Source: Acidimicrobiaceae bacterium (GTDB taxonomy: Bacteria; Actinomycetota; Acidimicrobiia; Acidimicrobiales; Ilumatobacteraceae). Taken from it: a stretch of DNA of 64,000 nucleotides. Location: the NCBI GenBank assembly GCA_016722025.1, contig JADKGZ010000001.1, positions 496,001 through 560,000 of the forward strand, in the 5' to 3' direction. Positions 57,001 through 64,000 of the stretch are shown here, piece by piece (the stretch's first letter is position 1; each line of letters begins with the position of its first letter). The translations under genes were made by a program, and so were the position numbers. Below the pieces are notes generated by a model. That model was not told the DNA's origin, ran no database searches, and saw nothing but the letters and a program-made list of their open reading frames with translations.

Positions 57001-57406
57001 CCACACTTGCGTCGCGACCGGCCAGCTCGGCGACGGCGTGCGCCGTGCGGATGCGATCCTTGCGCACCGCCCAGACGGCGTCGCGCACGGCCAACAGCTC
57101 TGCGTTGACCGCTTCGATCTCGTCGGCGGTGAGCATGTTGCCCGCTTCCAGCGACCGCTCGCGATCGACGATGCGACCATCGATCTGGTCGAGGCGGGCG
57201 CCGATGCCTGCGATCAGCTCGCTGCGCCCGACGAGTGCGAGCATGCCGGGCATCCCGTGCAGGGCATGATCCACCTCTGCCACCAACACCGCCGATTCGG
57301 TGAGCGTGGATGCAGCGACAGCTCGATCGAGCAGAGCGACGAGGTCGCTCGCCAGTGGAACGGGCCGGCTGCTGGGTCTGGAGACGATCGCGACGATGCC
57401 ACACAT
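53996..57406 (-). CDS. glmS: Very large glucosamine-6-phosphate synthase (GlmS) with insertions and C-terminal extension
   Basis: 1136 residues against about 610 for typical GlmS. It makes glucosamine-6-phosphate from fructose-6-phosphate and glutamine. MCGIVAI supplies the nucleophile Cys2. About 130 extra helical residues (20-150) separate it from RGRDSAG, which begins at residue 157 (near residue 26 in E. coli, where it is RGYDSAG). LGHTRWASVG, SQSGTTTDT near residue 572 and the second SIS domain follow. A sequence equivalent to the normal C-terminus lies near residue 940, and about 197 residues of unknown fold extend it (ITIVDRGGLSRDVPSRVERN, VPEVKGGTCTGITLLHVRFH). Continuous frame, no sign of error. 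Adjacent glmM and acpS support the assignment. Confidence 0.85.
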   Translation of the reverse strand: MCGIVAIVSRPSSRPVPLASDLVALLDRAVAASTLTESAVLVAEVDHALHGMPGMLALVGRSELIAGIGARLDQIDGRIVDRERSLEAGNMLTADEIEAVNAELLAVRDAVWAVRKDRIRTAHAVAELAGRDASVGAVAGYLAIQQALSAIDRMEVRGRDSAGIHVLVWNHGLDLSDPSVAATIAQRDRDPLFQSGSVRLAGDRLGFVYKAAAEIGELGDNVKALRAAVHDDQLLRRALTRPDARVSVLGHTRWASVGIISEPNCHPVNGEQMEQPGAAQTGAGQLPYTVAVLNGDVDNHADIKVNHALHLAGPITTDAKVIPAVMAMHAATSSDLGEAFRRTVAEFDGSVAIAAASADAPEQVFLALRGSGQALYVGLGDDMFIVASEPYGVVEETTQFLRVDGETASSTGSRGQVFVLDGAQAGSLAGVRRIAYDGGELPIDPGELVTAQVTTRDIDRGSAPHFLLKEIGEAPNSFRKTLRGKIVETPHGLRAEVGERALPASIAARLASGEITKVRVIGQGTAAVAGRSMAAVLDQLADGTLDVDPITATELSGFHLRLDMADTLIVAVSQSGTTTDTNRTVDLARGRGASVLAIVNRRNSDLTDKADGVMYTSDGRDVEMSVASTKAFYAQVAAGVLLACAIAEAAGKGTAHRRHELLASLRLLPDAMVEVLATRPAIAEVARRFAPSKRYWAIVGNGPNVVAAEEVRIKLSELCYKSIACDVTEDKKHIDLSSEPLILVCAAGLVGGTADDVAKEVAIYKAHKATPIVVATDADERFAAASAVLTVPSVDSTLAFVLSAMVGHLFGYEAALAIDASARPLREAREVIENALATGADGDEVLRTVRAAIGVHAERFLDGLRADQYNGHLEASTAVRLVGLLRDLAGESPLEAYQHATGRIATPGAIIDDLTAALTRAIEELTRPIDAIKHQAKTVTVGISRNDEGVLDRALVQELLSAGAGRDRLSYRTLKVMADLDPAVDAVVGYTRYAIEGDPAGIGGATITIVDRGGLSRDVPSRVERNSQLLGTKRRVASEKEVLVARGRSDGRTVIFVPEVKGGTCTGITLLHVRFHELLPAATMRGVLQGYDRRYDRLVDWVTETEGAFRDDLLADLPVADLLIQPISDTADHWRS

Positions 57407-57473
57407 ATGACGAACAGGTTACTGACGCCTGTGGTCCGCATTCGTTCAGCCCGAGATCAGGTTTCGGGCAAGG

Positions 57474-58790
57474 TCAGCCGAAGCGACAGGGGTCAGCCAG
57501 GCCCAACACCACCGCGGCAAGCTCATCGGCCACTGCCTGCGCCTGCTGCACCGTGGCGGCTTCCACCATCACGCGGATCAGCGGTTCGGTTCCACTGGCG
57601 CGCACCAGGATGCGACCATCACCTCCGAGTGACCGCTCCGCGGCCTCGATCTCCGCCGACAGCTCGGCGGCCACACGCGGGTGACGCTCGCGCACACGCA
57701 CGTTGACCAGCACCTGCGGGTAACTGGTCATCACTCCACCGGCGAGCTCGGCCAGCGCATGGCCCCCGTCGTGCACGAACTGGGCCAAACGAAGCCCGGC
57801 GAGCAGTCCGTCACCGGTGGTCGCCACGTCGCGATAGATGATGTGACCACTCTGCTCGCCGCCGACGCTGTGCCCGTGAGCATCGAGCGCCTCCAACACG
57901 TAGCGATCGCCGACCGCCGTGGTGAGCACCTCGATGCCGGCGGCGACCATCGCCTTGTGGAACCCAAGGTTGCTCATCACCGTCACCACCACCGTGTCGG
58001 CATGCAGTCGGCCTTCGTCGCGCAGCTGCAGCGCGGCCAACGCGATCAGCCGATCACCGTCCACCGCGTTGCCCAGTTCGTCGATGGCGATCACGCGGTC
58101 GCCGTCACCATCGAACGCGAGACCGAGGTGAGCACCTTCGGCGACCACTGCGGCCGCCAACGACGCGGTGTGAGTGGCGCCGCAGCGATCGTTGATGTTG
58201 CGCCCGTCGGGCCTGTCGTGGACCACGACGACCGTTGCGCCCAGCGCTCGGAACACGGCCGGCGCGGCAACGCTCATCGCACCGTTCGCACAATCGAGCA
58301 CGACCCGCAGCCCGACCAACGAGCCACCGAGTGAGACGAGGTGCGCCACGTACTCGCCGAGCGCGTCGACGTGGGAGGGCACCACATCGTGCGGCTCCGG
58401 CCCGTCCAACTGCAGCACCGCTTCGATGGCGCGCTCCACCTCGTCGAGCAGCTTGAGCCCACCCGGAGCGAAGAACTTCACCCCGTTGTCCTGCCACGGG
58501 TTGTGCGAGGCGGTGATCATCGCTGCCGGCACACCGCGCTGCGCAGCGAGCCAGGCCAGCGCCGGGGTGGGCATCACACCGACGCTGATCGGCTGGGCAC
58601 CGCCGGCGGCGAGCCCAGCAGCAACCGCTGCCGCCAGCGCCGGGCCCGACTCACGAGTGTCGCGGCCGATCAACCACTGCCCGCCGCCCAGCACCTGTGC
58701 CGCCGCGCTGCCCAGCGCCGCGACGTAGTGAGTGGTGAGCACCGTGAACGCCTCTGCACGCACCCCGTCGGTACCGAACTTGAGACTCAT
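57474..58790 (-). CDS. glmM: Phosphoglucosamine mutase
   Basis: 438 residues. Converts glucosamine-6-phosphate to the 1-phosphate. FGTDGVR start, phosphoserine loop TASHNPWQDNGVKFF near residue 93, Mg-binding DGDGDR near residue 226, sugar loop GGEQSGHII, and phosphate-binding RASGTEPLIRVMVEA. It lies directly upstream of glmS in the pathway order. Confidence 0.97.
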   Translation of the reverse strand: MSLKFGTDGVRAEAFTVLTTHYVAALGSAAAQVLGGGQWLIGRDTRESGPALAAAVAAGLAAGGAQPISVGVMPTPALAWLAAQRGVPAAMITASHNPWQDNGVKFFAPGGLKLLDEVERAIEAVLQLDGPEPHDVVPSHVDALGEYVAHLVSLGGSLVGLRVVLDCANGAMSVAAPAVFRALGATVVVVHDRPDGRNINDRCGATHTASLAAAVVAEGAHLGLAFDGDGDRVIAIDELGNAVDGDRLIALAALQLRDEGRLHADTVVVTVMSNLGFHKAMVAAGIEVLTTAVGDRYVLEALDAHGHSVGGEQSGHIIYRDVATTGDGLLAGLRLAQFVHDGGHALAELAGGVMTSYPQVLVNVRVRERHPRVAAELSAEIEAAERSLGGDGRILVRASGTEPLIRVMVEAATVQQAQAVADELAAVVLGLADPCRFG

Positions 58791-58805
58791 CGCTCGACCC
58801 TTCGA

Positions 58806-58865
58806 CTTTGTGTCAAGAACCGGAACTCACAGAACCAGCTCAGCGCCCGACAGCCTTTACGTAAA
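58806..58865 (-). repeat. Dispersed ~60-base element, copy B (5' of glmM)
   Basis: Reverse complement matches the element at 5583-5643 in all four blocks. Here it sits between the rpsI stop and the glmM ATG and ends 15 bases before that start, so it would be the 5' leader of glmM if transcribed. TGTC/GACA can pair around the centre. TTTACGTAAA at one end is itself palindromic. Confidence 0.6.
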
Positions 58866-58942
58866 ACGGGTACAGCGCCCGCAGCTGGGTCCGAGGACGG
58901 ACGGCTGGGGCGCTGTGACACGAACGCAGCGGCTGACGCGGA

Positions 58943-59338
58943 TCAGCGCTTGGTGTACTGCTTGGCCTTACGGGCCTTGACGAGGCCGTACTTCTTGCTC
59001 TCCTTGCGACGCGGGTCGCGAGTGAGCAGGCCGGCCTTCTTCAACGCCGGACGAGCCTCGGGATCGAGCTCGACGAGTGCACGGGCGATGGCCATGCGCA
59101 GGGCGCCGGACTGGCCGCTGACGCCGCCACCGTGCATGGTGGCATCGACGTCGTAGGTCTCCTCGGCATCGACGACGCGCAGCGCTTCGGTGACGACCAT
59201 GCGCTGCATGGCCGTGGTGAAGTATGCGTCGAATGCCTTGCCGTTGATGGTGTGAACGCCGGTGCCGGGGCGCAGGCGAGCGCGAGCAACAGCTTCCTTC
59301 CGACGACCGGTGGTTTGGGTGAGCGGCTTGGTGGCCAT
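58943..59338 (-). CDS. rpsI: 30S ribosomal protein S9
   Basis: 131 residues. TTGRRKEAVARARLRPG start, VVTEALRVVD middle, and the conserved basic C-terminus GLVKARKAKQYTKR reaching the P-site. It follows rplM by 23 bases, the universal order. Confidence 0.98.
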   Translation of the reverse strand: MATKPLTQTTGRRKEAVARARLRPGTGVHTINGKAFDAYFTTAMQRMVVTEALRVVDAEETYDVDATMHGGGVSGQSGALRMAIARALVELDPEARPALKKAGLLTRDPRRKESKKYGLVKARKAKQYTKR

Positions 59339-59361
59339 GTGAGTCGGTACCTTCCGGCGCT

Positions 59362-59808
59362 TCAGCGGGCCTTGGCCGCGGGGAGTTCGAGGGTGACGGG
59401 ATTCTGTGCAGCGTGCGGATGCTGGGGGCCCGCGTACACCTTCAGCTTCTTGATCTGCTCGCGGCCGAGCGGGCCGTGCGGCAGCATGCCACGGACGCTG
59501 CGGCGAACGGCCTCTGCCGCATCGCGCTCCATGAGGTGCTGGTAGGTCTCGCTCTTGATGCCACCGGGGTACCCCGAGTGCCGGTACACGCCCTTGTTGG
59601 CGGCCTTGTTCTTGGTGAGCACCACCTTGGCGGCATTGACGATGACCACGTGGTCGCCACTGTCGATGTGCGGGGCGAACGTGGGCTTGTGCTTGCCGCG
59701 GAGCAACCGAGCTGTCTCGGTGCACAGACGGCCGAGCACCAGATCTTCGGCGTCGATCACGTGCCATGCACGCGTGATCTCGCTGGCCTTCGGGCTGTAG
59801 GTAGTCAT
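59362..59808 (-). CDS. rplM: 50S ribosomal protein L13
   Basis: 148 residues from the ATG at 59808 (MTTYSPKASEITRAWHVIDA). Motifs: LGRLCTETARLLRGKHKPTF, SGDHVVIVNAAKV, RSVRGMLPHGPLGREQIKKL and VYAGPQHPHAAQNP. First gene of the rplM-rpsI operon. Confidence 0.98.
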   Translation of the reverse strand: MTTYSPKASEITRAWHVIDAEDLVLGRLCTETARLLRGKHKPTFAPHIDSGDHVVIVNAAKVVLTKNKAANKGVYRHSGYPGGIKSETYQHLMERDAAEAVRRSVRGMLPHGPLGREQIKKLKVYAGPQHPHAAQNPVTLELPAAKAR

Positions 59809-59911
59809 CACGCCGTGTCCTTCATCAATACGGTCCTTCACACGAGTACGCCCTCGATCACCGCTCGCACCACCGAAGATGGTGCTGTCGCGGCTGCCAG
59901 GGAACCGTGAA

Positions 59912-59941
59912 ATGATACGGGCATCGCGGCCAAAGCGGCAA
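59912..59941 (-). promoter_or_regulatory. Candidate promoter for rplM-rpsI
   Basis: On the minus strand TTGCCG (59941-59936), 18 bases, TATCAT (59917-59912): close to the primary-sigma consensus and 104 bases before the rplM start. The 158-base gap between truA and rplM holds no gene. Confidence 0.45.
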
Positions 59942-59965
59942 TGGTGGGCGCGAATGCACGCGAAA

Positions 59966-60763
59966 TCAATGCGGTCGCGCGGTGGGAGTGCCGACCGGAT
60001 AGGCCACTTCCCACAGCACCAGGCCGTGCGACGGCGCCACTTGACCGGCGAACTGGCGGTTGCGTTGCTCCAGGATGCCGCGCATGTCGCCGGCGTGGAG
60101 CTTGCCCATGCCCACTTCCACCAGCGTGCCGACGATCGAGCGGACCATCTGGTGACAAAAGGCGTTGGCCGAGATCTCGAAGCGCAGCAGGCCCGGCACG
60201 TCGCCCGCAACCACTTTCCAATCGGCATGGAACACGAGGCGCCGCATCGATCGAATGCGTTCGCCGTGATCCACCTTCGGGCGACGGCAGAAGGTGGAGA
60301 AGTCGTGCTCGCCGATGAGAGGGTCGCACGCCAGGTTCATGGCCCACAGCTGCAACGGCTCGGTGACGTGCCAGGCCGTGCGCGCCACGAACGGGTTGTG
60401 CTCACGCGCATTGAGCACGTGGTACCGGTACAGCCGCGAGCCGGCGCTGTAGCGAGCGTGGAACTCGGGGTCGGTGGCCCACTCCCAGTCACGAACGGCG
60501 ATCTCGGGCCCACACATGCGGTTCACCCGGCGCTGCAGACCGCCGAGGTCGGTGTGATCGGGCAGGTCGCAGCTCACCACTTGGCCCCAGGCATGAACGC
60601 CTGCATCGGTGCGCCCAGCGCCGACGAGGTTGGCGGGCTGACGCACCACGCGCTCGATCGCGGCTCGTAGCTCGCTCATCACCGTGCGCACACCAACCTG
60701 CTCGGCAAAGCCGGAGAGGTCGGTGCCGTCGTACGACACGGTGAAGCGCGCACGACGGAGCAC
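59966..60763 (-). CDS. truA: tRNA pseudouridine(38-40) synthase
   Basis: 265 residues, GTG start. The catalytic Asp lies in GAGRTDAGVHAWGQV near residue 52. FHARYSAGSRLYRYHVLN and FCHQMVRSIVGTLVEVGMGK are family motifs. It ends 158 bases before the rplM start and starts four bases from the dacB stop. Confidence 0.96.
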   Translation of the reverse strand: MLRRARFTVSYDGTDLSGFAEQVGVRTVMSELRAAIERVVRQPANLVGAGRTDAGVHAWGQVVSCDLPDHTDLGGLQRRVNRMCGPEIAVRDWEWATDPEFHARYSAGSRLYRYHVLNAREHNPFVARTAWHVTEPLQLWAMNLACDPLIGEHDFSTFCRRPKVDHGERIRSMRRLVFHADWKVVAGDVPGLLRFEISANAFCHQMVRSIVGTLVEVGMGKLHAGDMRGILEQRNRQFAGQVAPSHGLVLWEVAYPVGTPTARPH

Positions 60764-60767
60764 AGCG

Positions 60768-62210
60768 TCAGCTTACGGACGACAGTGGAGCAAGCGCCTC
60801 GGCGGAAGGCCCCGCGCCCGCAGCCAGCAGCGCTGCGCCCAGTTGCTCCCACGCCGATGCATAGCCAAGCGCCGCTGGGCCGTTGAGGATGAGGACGAAC
60901 CCCACCTCGCTGCCGGCCACGACGTAGTAGCCGCCGAGTGACTTCACCTCGTAGGGGTTGTGCAGAGTGCCCGTCTTGCCCTGCAACACACCTGCCAAAC
61001 CCTGCTGCTCGAACGAGTCGGCCAGCGTCGAACCATCCTGCCCGGCACGGGCCAGCCCGGCACCGACGGCGTCGGTAGCACTGCCTCGCTGCAGCACCCC
61101 TGCCAACGCTGCGCAGGTGAGCTGATTGTCGTAGCTGAGGCCGGAGCCATCGGTGAGCCGCACACCGGCGGTGGGGACGCCCCACGACACGAGACGGTCG
61201 AGCATCGCCTGCAGGCCGTCGGGCCGCGAGCCGCGCTGCGCCACGGCGAGACCGATCTCCTTCACCATCATCTCAGCGGTCAGGTTGTCGCTGGTGGCCA
61301 GCAGTTCGTTGACGATCTCGGAGAGCGGCGCCGATTGCACCCCGGCGAGCACGCTCGCCCCCACCGGCGCGGCGCCGTCGCCGGACCCACCCGCGACGGC
61401 GATGCCACGTTGGTCGAGCAGGCCGAGGAAGGCGGCCGCCGCGCTGGACGACGGGTTGCTGCTCTGCGCGTCGGACGGTGAACGCGAATCGTTGATCACC
61501 AACGCCCCGATTGCGCCGCCGTCGAACGACACTCGAATGTCGTCGGCCCAACCCGGCGGGTAGCGCTCGTCGTCGTAGCGGCTGCCGTCGCCCAGCACCC
61601 TGCCGGTGATCTGGGTGACACCAGCGGCCACCACGGCATCGGCGAGCGCCTCCACGCTCGTGGCATGAGTGGGCGGTCGCTTGCGGCTGGTCGACTGCTG
61701 CGTGTACCACTGCTCGCTGAGCACCGGGTCGCCGCCACCGACCAGGAAGACATCGCCGTCGATCACCCCGTTCACCGGTGCCGGCCCGACCACGGTGGTG
61801 GTGTAGGTGAAGCCGGGACCGAGCACATCGATCGCCACCGCGGCGGTGATGATCTTCAGGTTGCTGGCGGGGATGACTGCGAGATCCGGGTTGCGCACCA
61901 CCAGCGAACGATCGTCGAAACCCACCGCCAGACACGAGGACCCGTCGATCGAGGCCGCCAGTGGCGCCACCGACGAGGCCAACAGATCGGCGCGGCGGTC
62001 GGCCGCCAGGGCGGCGGGCGCTCGTCGCACCGACAGCAACGGTGACGCCAGCGGCGCCGGCAACTGCTGCGGCACCGTCGCCGGAGCAACTGCGACCTTC
62101 GCCGGCTGGGCCTTGTCACGTGCGTACAGCGCCAGCCCGGCCAGCGCGGCGGCGGGCACCAGGGCTGCACAGGAGAGCGCCAGCAAGGGGCCGCGGGCGG
62201 CGGTGATCAT
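60768..62210 (-). CDS. dacB: D-alanyl-D-alanine carboxypeptidase/endopeptidase, PBP4 (DacB) type
   Basis: 480 residues from the ATG at 62210; a TTG seven codons earlier is possible. N-terminal membrane anchor or signal (residues 5-30), then a class C penicillin-binding protein: SxxK in SNLKIITAAVA near residue 115, SDN in SDNLTAEMM near residue 310, and KTG in GKTGTLHNP near residue 410, with the family's large insert between the first two. It trims or cuts peptidoglycan peptides outside the membrane. Confidence 0.93.
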   Translation of the reverse strand: MITAARGPLLALSCAALVPAAALAGLALYARDKAQPAKVAVAPATVPQQLPAPLASPLLSVRRAPAALAADRRADLLASSVAPLAASIDGSSCLAVGFDDRSLVVRNPDLAVIPASNLKIITAAVAIDVLGPGFTYTTTVVGPAPVNGVIDGDVFLVGGGDPVLSEQWYTQQSTSRKRPPTHATSVEALADAVVAAGVTQITGRVLGDGSRYDDERYPPGWADDIRVSFDGGAIGALVINDSRSPSDAQSSNPSSSAAAAFLGLLDQRGIAVAGGSGDGAAPVGASVLAGVQSAPLSEIVNELLATSDNLTAEMMVKEIGLAVAQRGSRPDGLQAMLDRLVSWGVPTAGVRLTDGSGLSYDNQLTCAALAGVLQRGSATDAVGAGLARAGQDGSTLADSFEQQGLAGVLQGKTGTLHNPYEVKSLGGYYVVAGSEVGFVLILNGPAALGYASAWEQLGAALLAAGAGPSAEALAPLSSVS

Positions 62211-62299
62211 GGGATACGACGATACGACCAAGCTGACGTGACAAACGTTCCATCGGCGGTCATCTTGCGTTCACCGAGCGGCTCGTACCCTGCAGAGTG

Positions 62300-64000
62300 A
62301 TGCAGAGAGCGGCCGACCACGCCGAATTGATCTCCCTTGGTGCGGAGGTGCGCGATCTGCACGCCGCTCTGGTGGCCGCCGAAGCTCAGTGGCACACCGA
62401 GATCGAGGCCGCGCACCCCGCACACCGGGCCTCTGCGGCGAACCTGGTGCACTACGTCGAGCTGCGCAGCCACGATGTCCGCGAGCTCCAGGGCCGGCTC
62501 GCCGTGCTCGGCATCTCGTCGCTGGGACGATCCGAGCCGCACGTGCTGGCCACCATCGAGTCCGTGCTCAGCGTGCTCGGTCGTTTGTCGGGCGAGCAGC
62601 AGTGCACGCACCACCTGGCTGTCAGCTTCAGCGAGGGACAGGACCTGCTGGATCGCAACACCGAACGCCTGCTCGGTGCCCCTCCGGCTTCCCGATCCAC
62701 ACGCATCATGGTCACACTGCCGAGCGAAGCTGCCGACCGGCCCGACCTCGTCACTCGGCTGGCGAGCAACGGTATGGACATCGCCCGCGTGAACTGCGCC
62801 CACGACGACGAAGCTGCCTGGGCGCGCATGGTGCGCCAGGTGCGCGCGATCACCACACCCGACGGCCGCGCCTGCCGAGTTGCCATGGATCTGGCCGGGC
62901 CCAAGCTGCGCACCGGGCCGATCGAGCCGGGGCCGCGGGTGGTGCGCATCGGCCCGCTCCGCGACAGGCTGGGGGCGGTCACCGAGACCGGACGAGCGTG
63001 GCTGACCGCGTCACCTGGCGTCGACCCACCAGCCGAACTGAGCAGCGCCATCGTGGTGCCGATCGATGATCCCGACTGGATCGCCCGCCGGCGGGTCGAC
63101 GACCGTCTGGAACTGGAGGACAGCCGCGGCGCGAAGCGAAGTTGGAAGGTGATCGCCGTGCACGCCGATGGTTGCCTCGCCGCCGTTCGCGCAACCACCT
63201 ACGTGCAGTCCGGCCTGAAGGTCACCTGCCGCAGCACGAAGGTCGACGAAGCCACCACCGTCGGCGAGCTGCCGCGCGTCGAGCTCGCTCACCGCGTCGG
63301 GCGCGGCGACACAGTGGTGCTCACCCGCTCGCTCGCACCGGCACCGCCGACAGGCCTGGGCGAGACGCACTTCATCGGTTGCACGCTGGCCGAGGCCTTC
63401 GGCGCCGTGCTGCCCGGCCAACGAGTCTGGTTCGACGACGGCAAGATCGGCGGGTTCGTCGACAGGGTCGACGCCGACCAGATCTGGGCCACCGTCACCG
63501 ACGTTCGCCCTGGCGGGGCGAACCTCAAGGCGGGCAAGGGGATCAACCTGCCCGACAGCGACCTCCCGCTGTCTGCCCTCACGGCCAAGGACATCGACGA
63601 CTTGTCGTTCGTGACTCGCCACGCCGACATCGTCAACTTCTCCTTCGTGCGCAGTGCCGACGACGTTCGAGCGCTGCAGCAGGAACTGGAACAACGCGGA
63701 GCGCCCCAACTGGGCATCGTGTTGAAGATCGAGAACGTGACTGCGTTCGAGAACCTGCCGACGTTGCTGCTCGCCGCGATGCGCAGTGAAGTCGCAGGGG
63801 TCATGATCGCCCGCGGCGACCTGGCCGTGGAGGTCGGGTTCGAACGTCTGGCCGAGGTGCAGGAGGAGATCATGTGGGCCTGCGAGGCGGCTCACGTGCC
63901 GGTCATCTGGGCAACGCAGGTGCTCGACTCGCTGGCTCGTACCGGGCAGCCCTCGCGCGCCGAAGTCACCGATGCCGCCATGGCAGTCCGTGCCGAGTGC
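62300..64000 (+). CDS. Pyruvate-kinase-like protein with N-terminal extension (3' end outside window)
   Basis: Open from the ATG at 62300 to the window edge (567 codons, no stop). Residues 1-133 are a helical extension with NLVHYVELRSHDVRELQGRL and LGISSLGRSEPHVLA. The kinase barrel begins at RIMVTLPSE (residue 135): ARVNCAH, MDLAGPKLRTG, a long B-domain, INLPDSDLPLSALTAKD, VLKIEN with the catalytic Lys, VMIARGDLAVEVG, and WATQVLDSL then SRAEVTDAA. The usual RLNFSH motif reads RVNCAH. Such extended proteins form a separate branch annotated as pyruvate kinase; activity is unproven. Confidence 0.85.
   Translation, partial: MQRAADHAELISLGAEVRDLHAALVAAEAQWHTEIEAAHPAHRASAANLVHYVELRSHDVRELQGRLAVLGISSLGRSEPHVLATIESVLSVLGRLSGEQQCTHHLAVSFSEGQDLLDRNTERLLGAPPASRSTRIMVTLPSEAADRPDLVTRLASNGMDIARVNCAHDDEAAWARMVRQVRAITTPDGRACRVAMDLAGPKLRTGPIEPGPRVVRIGPLRDRLGAVTETGRAWLTASPGVDPPAELSSAIVVPIDDPDWIARRRVDDRLELEDSRGAKRSWKVIAVHADGCLAAVRATTYVQSGLKVTCRSTKVDEATTVGELPRVELAHRVGRGDTVVLTRSLAPAPPTGLGETHFIGCTLAEAFGAVLPGQRVWFDDGKIGGFVDRVDADQIWATVTDVRPGGANLKAGKGINLPDSDLPLSALTAKDIDDLSFVTRHADIVNFSFVRSADDVRALQQELEQRGAPQLGIVLKIENVTAFENLPTLLLAAMRSEVAGVMIARGDLAVEVGFERLAEVQEEIMWACEAAHVPVIWATQVLDSLARTGQPSRAEVTDAAMAVRAEC

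Noticed and set aside
53885..57706. 1273-codon open frame on the + strand across glmS
   Set aside because: It is antisense to the motif-complete glmS and is rich in His/Arg/Gly without any domain; long shadow frames are expected at this GC content.

Overview
The window reads as chromosome of a GC-rich actinomycete-type bacterium. The gene order rplM-rpsI-glmM-glmS-acpS-nnr-alr-tsaE-tsaB-rimI-tsaD, HrcA/CIRCE control of groESL, a coenzyme-F420-type flavoprotein and secreted proteins with repeated 'VDTR' modules fit Actinomycetota. My best guess is class Acidimicrobiia (Ilumatobacter-like); this is inference from gene content, not a computed placement.

Layout. 1-2.5 kb: end of a carbohydrate ABC importer (two permeases and an ATPase broken by a 2-base deletion), then a DUF4032 kinase-like gene and two poorly known genes. 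5.6-7.6 kb: alkylation-repair pair (ogt, ada-alkA fusion). 7.7-13.3 kb: a four-gene operon of circularly permuted ATP-grasp, alpha-E and transglutaminase proteins, probably making or trimming an unknown peptide tag. 13.4-16.8 kb: a UnbU/UnbV-like pair, outside any visible enediyne cluster. 17-20.4 kb: a xylose/fructose-type ABC importer. 20.5-21.1 kb: a MerB-like organomercurial-lyase homologue with an in-frame TGA exactly where the second catalytic cysteine belongs, followed by a bacterial SECIS-like hairpin. This is the strongest novelty candidate, a selenocysteine MerB. 21.2-26.3 kb: alaX, deoC-deoA, an acyl-CoA dehydrogenase and a formate/nitrite channel.

26.4-35.4 kb is a nitrogen-control island: a stand-alone winged-helix protein, a cation/proton antiporter fused to a degenerate GlnD-like module, amt-glnK, then the convergent unit glnD-glnB-amt. 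35.6-44.2 kb carries an FrhB-like flavoprotein, tryptophan dioxygenase, groESL with two CIRCE operators, maf and dus. 44.2-46.2 kb is an L,D-transpeptidase. 46.2-47.1 kb is damaged sequence: poly-G tracts and fragments of an SMP-30/gluconolactonase gene. 47.1-62.2 kb is the housekeeping block for tRNA t6A synthesis, D-alanine, amino-sugar precursors, ribosomal proteins, truA and a PBP4-type carboxypeptidase. A pyruvate-kinase-like gene runs off the right edge.

Sequence quality matters here. At least seven genes (ABC ATPase, the 4.9 kb gene, antiporter, maf, rlmL-like, tsaD, nnr) carry 1-2 base indels, several of them loss of one unit of a GT or GC dinucleotide repeat. Several of these genes are normally essential, so I read most of these as sequence or assembly errors rather than decay.
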